Shown: positions 58,610-64,000 of the stretch, piece by piece
How positions within the stretch are numbered: position 1 is the stretch's first letter
How the letters are laid out: every line of letters begins with the position of its first letter
Assembly: GCF_003586285.1 (NCBI RefSeq)
Contig: NZ_QUBR01000001.1
Coordinates: 744,001 to 808,000 of the forward strand
DNA length: 64,000 nucleotides
Reading direction: 5' to 3'
Origin: Aeromicrobium endophyticum
GTDB taxonomy: Bacteria; Actinomycetota; Actinomycetes; Propionibacteriales; Nocardioidaceae
The notes under the pieces: model-generated
Database searches by the model: none
What the model saw: the letters and a program-made list of their open reading frames with translations, nothing else
Told to the model about the DNA's origin: nothing
Translations under genes and position numbers: made by a program

Positions 58610-59490
58610 TGGACGGGCAGGTCGCGATCGTCACGGGAGGCGGCAAGGGGCTCGGGCGCACCTTCGCCCTGCACCTGGCCTCGCTCGGGGCGGCCGTCGT
58701 GGTCAACAACCGCCACCGCGTCGTGGACGCCGACGGCCGCAGTGCGTCCGACCACGTCGTCGACGAGATCGTCGCCGCCGGCGGACGTGCCGTGGCCGAC
58801 CACGGCGACGTGTCCGACCCTGCGACGTCGGAGGCGCTGGTCGCCGCCGCGCTCGACACGTGGGGCAGGCTCGACATCTGCGTCACGAGCGCTGCCGTCA
58901 GCGCGCCGCAGATGTTCCACAGCACCACGGCCGAGAACTTCGCCCAGGTCATGGCGATCAACGTGACGGGGACGGCGCTGGTCGCCGGTGCCGCGATGCG
59001 CGTGATGCGCGCGGCCGGCCACGGACGCATCGTCATGGTCGCGTCGACCGCGGGCCTGCACGGCGAGCCGACGGTGTCGGCGTACGCCGCCAGCAAGGGC
59101 GCCGTCATCGCGCTGGGCCGCACCGCTGCCGCCGAGGGTGCCCGGCGCGGCGTGCTCACCAACGTCCTGCTCCCCTACGCGACCACGCAGATGACCGAGC
59201 AGAACATGGACCCCCGCTTCGCCGCGTCGATGCGCGCCGAGCTCGTCGCGCCCGTGGTCGGCGCACTGGTCGACCCGGCGTCGACCCTCAACGGCCAGGT
59301 CGTCGTCGCCGCCGGGGCGGGGCTCCGGGTGGCCGATGCCGTCGAGGGCGGCACCGTCCTGCTGCCCGACTCACCGACCCTGACGGGCGCCCAGCTCGCC
59401 GAGCTGCTCGGCCGCAGCCGATCGGGCCCCTTCCACACGTACGAGCACGCGCAAGAAGCCTTCCAGGACTTCGCCGCCGAGCTCGCCTGA
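58597..59490 (+). CDS. Short-chain dehydrogenase/reductase, 297 aa
   Basis: SDR of the multifunctional-enzyme/Fox2-like type: AIVTGGGKGLGRTFALHLAS (cofactor loop), VSDPATSEALVAAALDTWGR, ICVTSAAVSA (replacing NNAG), VMVASTAGLHGEPTVSAYAA and catalytic SAYAASKGAV (Tyr-x-x-x-Lys). Such enzymes oxidise 3-hydroxyacyl-CoAs. Start ATG 58597 (MSERLDG). 38 bp before DUF1295. Confidence 0.85.
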   Translation: MSERLDGQVAIVTGGGKGLGRTFALHLASLGAAVVVNNRHRVVDADGRSASDHVVDEIVAAGGRAVADHGDVSDPATSEALVAAALDTWGRLDICVTSAAVSAPQMFHSTTAENFAQVMAINVTGTALVAGAAMRVMRAAGHGRIVMVASTAGLHGEPTVSAYAASKGAVIALGRTAAAEGARRGVLTNVLLPYATTQMTEQNMDPRFAASMRAELVAPVVGALVDPASTLNGQVVVAAGAGLRVADAVEGGTVLLPDSPTLTGAQLAELLGRSRSGPFHTYEHAQEAFQDFAAELA

Positions 59491-59527
59491 TCCTCCTCCT
59501 CTGCCACCCCTCACCCAAGGACCCTCC

Positions 59528-60361
59528 ATGAACGACCTGCCCTGGGGCGACATCGCCCTCAACGTCGTCGCCGTCACCGCGGCGATCATCGTGTTCATCG
59601 GCCTGATCATGGCCGCAGCGATCAAGATCCAGAACCAGTCGATCATCGACATCTTCTGGGGCCCCGGCTTCGTCGTCGCAGCCGTCGTCTCGTACCTCGT
59701 CTCGTCCGGCTCCGGAGGCGACGACACGCGCCGCCTCGTCGTGCTGGCACTGACGTCGGTCTGGGGCCTGCGACTCGGTCTCTACATCGGCAACCGCAAC
59801 CGGGGCCACGGCCAGGACAAGCGGTACACCGCCCTGATGCGGCACCAGCAGGGCTCGCTGATCGGCTTCCTGATCCGCAAGATCTACGGCCTCCAGGGCG
59901 GGCTCATGATCGTCATCTCGATCCCCGTGCAGCTCGCGATGTACGAGAGCGAGCCGCTGGGCGTCATCGGTGCGATCGGCATCGCGATCTGGCTGATCGG
60001 CTTCCTGTTCGAGGCCGTCGGCGACTGGCAGCTGGCCCGTTTCAAGGCCGACCCCGCCAACGCCGGCAAGGTCATGGACCGCGGCCTGTGGGCCTGGACC
60101 CGCCACCCCAACTACTTCGGCGACGCCGCGGTCTGGACCGGCCTGTTCGTCCTGGCGCTCGGCTCGGCCTGGGGCCTGCTGACGATCGTCTCGCCGATCA
60201 TCATGACCAAGCTGCTCGTCAGCTTCAGCGGCAAGGCGCTGCTCGAGCGGGGCATGCGCCGCAGCAAGGGCGAGGCCTACGACGCCTACGTCGCCAAGAC
60301 CAGCGGCTTCTTCCCGCTGCCCCCCAAGCGCCAGCCCTCCGGGGCCGGCACCGCGTCCTGA
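59528..60361 (+). CDS. DUF1295 (steroid 5-alpha-reductase-like) membrane protein, 277 aa
   Basis: Integral membrane protein with about seven hydrophobic helices (NVVAVTAAIIVFIGLIMAAA at the N-terminus, VLALTSVWGLRLGLYIGNRN, LIGFLFEAVGDWQLARFKAD) and the C-terminal signature RGLWAWTRHPNYFGDAAVWT, in which Arg/His/Tyr are typical of the steroid-reductase/ICMT group. Possibly reduces an enone of a steroid or terpenoid with NADPH; no substrate proof. Overlaps the thioesterase start. Confidence 0.85.
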   Translation: MNDLPWGDIALNVVAVTAAIIVFIGLIMAAAIKIQNQSIIDIFWGPGFVVAAVVSYLVSSGSGGDDTRRLVVLALTSVWGLRLGLYIGNRNRGHGQDKRYTALMRHQQGSLIGFLIRKIYGLQGGLMIVISIPVQLAMYESEPLGVIGAIGIAIWLIGFLFEAVGDWQLARFKADPANAGKVMDRGLWAWTRHPNYFGDAAVWTGLFVLALGSAWGLLTIVSPIIMTKLLVSFSGKALLERGMRRSKGEAYDAYVAKTSGFFPLPPKRQPSGAGTAS

Positions 60362-61212
60362 TGCAGGGCCTGATCGGCCTGGCCGAGCTGTTCGACCTCG
60401 ACCGCCAGGACGACGACACCTGGGTCGGTCGCACCGACGGCGTGCGCCTGCCCCAGCTGTTCGGCGGCCAGCTCGTCGCGCAGTCGGTCGTCGCGGCGGG
60501 TCACAGCGTTGACGACAAGGACGTCCACTCGGTCCACACGACGTTCCTGCGCGCGGGCGCGTCGGGCGTGCCCGTCACCCTCCGCGTCGAGCGGCTGCGG
60601 GACGGCCGGCAGATCTCGACCCGCGAGGTCAACGCGTGGCAGGGCGACCGGCTGCTGTGCCGGTCGGTCGTGTCGTGCGCCGCGCCGGCCGAGGGCCTGT
60701 CGCACAGCCGGCCCGCGCCGTCGACGCCCGACCCGGACGCATGCCCCGACATCCGCGAGGTCGCCGCCGCGGACGGCGGGCTGGGCGAGTTCTGGGACGA
60801 CTTCGCCTCGATCGAGGTCCGTCTCGCGCCCGACGTTCCCGGCCCGATCGCCCATTCCGCGTCGCCGGCCAACGGCGTCTGGATGCGGTCGGTGCACCCG
60901 CTGCCCGACGACCCCGTCGTCCACCGCGCCGCCCTGGCCTACGCCAGCGACCTGATGCTCATGTCGACCGCGGTCACGCCCCACGGCCACGTGTCGGGCC
61001 ACGAGCGCTCGCTGGCCCGCACCTGGAACGCCGTCTCGCTCGACCACGCCGTGTGGTTCCGCGGCACGCCCCGCGCCGACGGGTGGATGCTCTTCGAGCA
61101 CACCACCCCGATGGCGCAGTCGGGGCGCGCCCTCATCGAGGCCGCGGTGTTCGACGAGCACCGTACGAGCCTCGGCCACGTCGCGCAGGAAGCGCTCGTC
61201 AAACCACTCTGA
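60361..61212 (+). CDS. tesB: Acyl-CoA thioesterase II (TesB-like), 283 aa
   Basis: Double hot-dog thioesterase: QLFGGQLVAQSVVAAGHSVD and VHSVHTTFLRAGASGVPVTL in the first domain, ALAYASDLMLMSTAVTPHGH, SLDHAVWFRGTPRADGWMLF and SGRALIEAAVFDEH in the second. The Asp in YASDLM and a Gln/Thr pair should form the active site. Releases acid and CoA from acyl-CoAs. Starts at the TGATG junction with the DUF1295 stop. Confidence 0.88.
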   Translation: MQGLIGLAELFDLDRQDDDTWVGRTDGVRLPQLFGGQLVAQSVVAAGHSVDDKDVHSVHTTFLRAGASGVPVTLRVERLRDGRQISTREVNAWQGDRLLCRSVVSCAAPAEGLSHSRPAPSTPDPDACPDIREVAAADGGLGEFWDDFASIEVRLAPDVPGPIAHSASPANGVWMRSVHPLPDDPVVHRAALAYASDLMLMSTAVTPHGHVSGHERSLARTWNAVSLDHAVWFRGTPRADGWMLFEHTTPMAQSGRALIEAAVFDEHRTSLGHVAQEALVKPL

Positions 61213-61243
61213 CCCGCCCCACCACCACCCACGGAGGACCACC

Positions 61244-61633
61244 ATGACCATCGACCACGACCACCCCAACGTCCAGCTGCTCGACCGCATCATCGCCGCC
61301 GCCGAGGCCGGAGACGCCTCGGACCTGTTCGACATCTACGCCGAGGACGCCCTCATCTGGCACAACACCGACGACCGCACGCAGGACGTCGCGCGCAACG
61401 CCAAGGTGCTCGAGGCGATGGACCGCTTCGTGACCGACCGCCGCTACACCGACCGCCGCGTGACGGCGTTCGACGGCGGTGCGGTGCAGCAGCACGTCCT
61501 GCGCGGCACCCGCCGGTCGACGGGCGAGCAGGTCGCGCTGCACGCGTGCGTCGTCATCGCGGTCCAGGACGGTCGCATCACCCGCCTGGACGAGTACTTC
61601 GACTCCGCCGAGGCGGCCCGCTTCGCCCCGTGA
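61244..61633 (+). CDS. SnoaL-like/NTF2-fold protein, 129 aa
   Basis: SnoaL-type small protein: LDRIIAAAEAGDASDLFDIY, AEDALIWHNTDDRTQDVARN and C-terminal ITRLDEYFDSAEAARF. It is similar in layout to the protein at 5874-6278 and ends the rightward catabolic operon. GGAGGACC lies before ATG 61244. Reaction unknown. Confidence 0.8.
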   Translation: MTIDHDHPNVQLLDRIIAAAEAGDASDLFDIYAEDALIWHNTDDRTQDVARNAKVLEAMDRFVTDRRYTDRRVTAFDGGAVQQHVLRGTRRSTGEQVALHACVVIAVQDGRITRLDEYFDSAEAARFAP

Positions 61634-61724
61634 CCCACTGCGTCGCGCGGGTATCGTCGCAAGCGCAGGCGCGACCGTCGAGACGGGCAGCCGCGACTCG
61701 ACCTGCCGGACGAGGGAGAACGCG

Positions 61725-63398
61725 ATGAAGAAGCTGATCAACGCCGTCGGCACGGTGGTGCCCGAGATGCTCGAGGGGCTGGTGCGCGCCAACCCCGGCA
61801 TCGCCGTGCTCGACGGGCAGACCATCGTTGCCCGCCGCGACCACCGTGACCTCGCCGAGCGTGGCACCGTCGCGATCATCTCGGGCGGAGGCGCGGGGCA
61901 CGAGCCCGCACACGCGGGCTACGTCGGCGACGGGATGCTGACCGCCGCCGTCGTCGGCGACATGTTCACGTCGCCGTCCACGGATGCCGTGCTCACCGCG
62001 ATCGAGGCCGTCGGCGGACCGGCCGGTGTGCTGCTGGTCGTCAAGAACTACACCGGCGACCGGCTGAACTTCGGGCTCGCCGCCGAGATCGCCCGCGCGC
62101 GCGGGCACGCCGTCGAGATGGTCGTCGTGAGCGACGACGTCGCCCTCGCGAGCGACGGGCAGCACGCCGGACGTCGCGGCATCGCCGGCACCGTCCTCGT
62201 CCACAAGGTGGTCGGCGCCGCAGCGGCGTCCGGCGCATCGCTGGCCGAGGTCGCCGAGGCCGGGCGGCGCGCGGCAGCGTCCGTCGGCACGATGGGCGTG
62301 GCGCTCGGCGCGTGCACGGTTCCGGCCGTCGGCAAGCCCGGCTTCCACCTCGACGACGACGAGATCGAGTGGGGTCTCGGCATCCACGGCGAGTCGGGCA
62401 TCGAGCGCTCGACCATCGTGCCGGCGCACGACGTCGCCGAGCGGCTCGTCGCGACCGTGAGCGACGATCTCGGCCTCACCTCGGGCGACCGCGTGGCCCT
62501 GCTCGTCAACAACCTCGGTGCGACCCCGCCGAGCGAGCTCGACATCGTCGCGGCCGAGGCCGTGGGCGCGGCCGAGCGACGGGGGCTCGTGGTGGAGCGG
62601 CTCTGGTGCGGCACCTTCCTGACCGCGCTCGACATGCCCGGGTGCTCGATCTCGCTGATGTCGGTCGACGACGATCGCCTCACCGCGCTCGACGCCGCGA
62701 CCAGCACGAGCGCCTGGCCTGCCGACGGCCGAGGACGTCCCGGAGACGGCGCGCACCTGCCCGCGCCGGCCGTCGAGGATGCCGGGTCGGACGGCCCGTT
62801 CGCCGCGGCCGACTCCCCCGTGGCGAGCGCCGTCCGTGCGGCGTGCGAGGCGCTGCGTGCCGCCGAGCCGGAGCTCACCGAGATGGACACCGCCGTCGGC
62901 GACGGCGACCTCGGCACCAGCCTCGACCGCGGCTCGCAGGCCGTGCTCGCCGAGCTCGACCGCCTTCCCGCCGAACCGGCCGAGGCGCTGCGCCACGTCG
63001 CCGCGATCCTGCGCCGGGTCATCGGTGGCACGTCCGGCCCGCTCTACTCGATCCTGTTCCTGCGGGCGGCCGCTGCGTGGGACGACGCCGACGGCGAGCA
63101 GCCCTGGGCCGAGGCGCTGGCCGCCGGCATCGCCGGCATCAGCGAGGTCGGCGGCGCGTCCGAGGGCGACCGCACCATGCTGGACGCCCTGATCCCGTTC
63201 TCCCGCGCGTGGACGAACGGCGGCTCGGTCGCCGAGGCGCTCGAGGCAGCCCGCGAGGGTACGGCCGGCACCGCCTCGGTCACCGCGCGCGTGGGCCGCT
63301 CGAGCTACGTGGGCGACCGCGCGCTCGGCACCCCCGACCCGGGCGCGCGCGCCGTGGTCATCTGGCTCGAGGCCGTGGCCGAGGCTGTCGGAGCCTGA
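61725..63398 (+). CDS. Dihydroxyacetone kinase, fused DhaK-DhaL, 557 aa
   Basis: ATP-type Dha kinase. DhaK part (about 1-335): IISGGGAGHEPAHAGYVGDG, KNYTGDRLNFG and the covalent substrate His221 (GIHGESGIERS). DhaL part (about 370-557): EMDTAVGDGDLGTSLDRG (Mg2+-binding Asp cluster), then GGTSGPLYSILFLRA and GASEGDRTMLDALIPF. Phosphorylates dihydroxyacetone to glycerone phosphate; length fits fused bacterial kinases. Separate from the catabolic operon by 91 bp; its own promoter is likely. GAGGGAGAACGCG precedes the ATG. Confidence 0.9.
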   Translation: MKKLINAVGTVVPEMLEGLVRANPGIAVLDGQTIVARRDHRDLAERGTVAIISGGGAGHEPAHAGYVGDGMLTAAVVGDMFTSPSTDAVLTAIEAVGGPAGVLLVVKNYTGDRLNFGLAAEIARARGHAVEMVVVSDDVALASDGQHAGRRGIAGTVLVHKVVGAAAASGASLAEVAEAGRRAAASVGTMGVALGACTVPAVGKPGFHLDDDEIEWGLGIHGESGIERSTIVPAHDVAERLVATVSDDLGLTSGDRVALLVNNLGATPPSELDIVAAEAVGAAERRGLVVERLWCGTFLTALDMPGCSISLMSVDDDRLTALDAATSTSAWPADGRGRPGDGAHLPAPAVEDAGSDGPFAAADSPVASAVRAACEALRAAEPELTEMDTAVGDGDLGTSLDRGSQAVLAELDRLPAEPAEALRHVAAILRRVIGGTSGPLYSILFLRAAAAWDDADGEQPWAEALAAGIAGISEVGGASEGDRTMLDALIPFSRAWTNGGSVAEALEAAREGTAGTASVTARVGRSSYVGDRALGTPDPGARAVVIWLEAVAEAVGA

Positions 63399-63431
63399 GA
63401 CCTTCGGGTCGCCAGGACGACCCGAAGGTCT
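63398..63431. terminator. Bidirectional terminator between dhaKL and aldo/keto reductase
   Basis: AGACCTTCGGGTCG at 63398-63411 pairs perfectly with CGACCCGAAGGTCT at 63418-63431, 14-bp arms, 6-base loop. It begins in the stop codon of the kinase gene and serves both convergent genes. Confidence 0.85.
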
Positions 63432-63443
63432 ACAGAAGTCGAG

Positions 63444-64000
63444 CTACGTCCACGCCATGCGCGATCGGGCGGCCCAGTACTGCTCGGCTGGCTCCGCCAT
63501 CGGCTCCAGGCCGGCGACGACGTCGGCACCCACCTCGAGCGCGGCCAGGTTCTGCTCCAGCTGCGCCACCGAGGCCGCACCCGACAGCACGACGTCGGCC
63601 CACGGCTGGGCGAGGGCCGCGGAGAGCGCCAGGGCGTCCCGGCCGACCCCGGCCGCATCGGCCGCGGTGCCCAGGGGAGTGTCGTCGACCACGAGCCGGC
63701 CGTTGGCCATCCCCTCCTTGACCACCACGAACCAGCCGGCAGCGTGCGCCTCGGCCAGGGCAGGACCGACGGACGGCTCGAGCGGGTTCCAGGTCGACTG
63801 CACCGACGTGAACACGTCGAGATCGAGCGCGGCACGCACGACCTGCGCCTGCTGCGGCCCGCTCGTGCTGATGCCGACGCGCACGCCCTCGCCGGCCAGC
63901 GACCGCAGGCGGTCGAGCAGCTCGGCGTCGTGCAGGGCCGGGCTGTCGGGCGTGACGCTGTGCGCCAGGTAGTGGTCGGGCAGTCCACCCAGGTCGCGCA
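63444..64000 (-). CDS. Aldo/keto reductase family protein (N-terminus cut by window edge)
   Basis: C-terminal two-thirds of an AKR TIM-barrel. Visible: LPDHYLAHSVTPDSPALHDA (start of the barrel helix 4 region), GVRVGISTSGPQQAQVVRAA, FTSVQSTWNPLEPSVGPALA and the late VVLSGAASVAQLEQNLAALE segment that normally carries the cofactor-binding residues. Reads leftward to TAG at 63444-63446. 185 residues are present; typical members have 280-330. Substrate unknown; converges on the kinase through the terminator. Confidence 0.82.
   Translation of the reverse strand, partial: RDLGGLPDHYLAHSVTPDSPALHDAELLDRLRSLAGEGVRVGISTSGPQQAQVVRAALDLDVFTSVQSTWNPLEPSVGPALAEAHAAGWFVVVKEGMANGRLVVDDTPLGTAADAAGVGRDALALSAALAQPWADVVLSGAASVAQLEQNLAALEVGADVVAGLEPMAEPAEQYWAARSRMAWT

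Noticed and set aside
1..64000. CRISPR arrays, rRNA or tRNA genes
   Set aside because: No regularly spaced repeats of 23-40 bp and no recognisable structural RNA sequences were seen on either strand; a covariance-model scan was not possible.

Overview
The window is high-GC DNA with short intergenic gaps, frequent ATGA/GTGA start-stop overlaps, many GTG starts and many TetR/IclR/MarR/XRE/HxlR regulators beside the genes they probably control. Together with several acyl-CoA ligase/enoyl-CoA hydratase clusters, a DUF222-HNH (13E12-type) gene and a mycosporine-type cluster this points to an actinobacterium, plausibly a soil or aquatic Nocardioidaceae-like strain; the family is inference. No rRNA, tRNA, CRISPR array or replication origin was seen.

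Layout. 1-11.6 kb: acyl-CoA catabolism (three AMP-forming ligases, three enoyl-CoA hydratase-family proteins, nitronate-monooxygenase-like flavoprotein, SDR, DapB-like reductase, SnoaL and VOC proteins) in divergent operons. 11.6-21.3 kb: mixed genes, including a DUF222-HNH protein carrying an in-frame palindromic repeat, an XRE-cupin/azlCD locus with azlD interrupted by TAG, a TetR/hydrolase operon with two tandem operators, an XRE/SDR divergent pair, a CPCC-motif protein and membrane proteins.

21.3-31.9 kb: an accessory island with visibly more A/T-rich DNA at its left end. It holds a two-gene module ending in a PD-(D/E)XK nuclease, a GNAT acetyltransferase, an intact IS3-family element with a -1 frameshift heptamer, a small zinc-ribbon gene, a PIN-domain protein, and a putative three-component defence operon: small winged-helix-like protein, SMC/ABC-type ATPase with an internal four-Cys motif, and a large helical protein ending in a PD-(D/E)XK domain. 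The last set resembles ABC-3C/Lamassu systems in logic but has a rearranged effector and is the best candidate for an undescribed system.

31.9-37.6 kb: an IclR-linked catabolic operon (CoA-transferase, citryl-CoA-lyase-like protein, intradiol dioxygenase, DoxX protein, amidohydrolase) with three operator half-sites. 37.7-41.5 kb: small regulator/enzyme pairs (MarR/oxidoreductase, HxlR/hydrolase, TetR).

41.6-47.4 kb: a mycosporine-like amino acid (MAA, UV sunscreen) operon. DHQ-synthase-fold cyclase (mysA), O-methyltransferase (mysB), ATP-grasp ligase (mysC) and D-Ala-D-Ala-ligase-like protein (mysD) are preceded by a HAD-fold protein lacking the catalytic Asp residues and followed by a TauD-type Fe(II)/2-oxoglutarate oxygenase that probably tailors the product.

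47.4-51.0 kb: hypothetical membrane genes and a second XRE/SDR divergent pair. 51.0-61.6 kb: a second catabolic region (VOC, acyl-CoA ligase, tandem HxlR regulator, carotenoid-oxygenase-family enzyme, two thiolases, SDR, DUF1295 membrane protein, TesB thioesterase, SnoaL protein). 61.7-64 kb: fused dihydroxyacetone kinase and a truncated aldo/keto reductase converging on a strong terminator.
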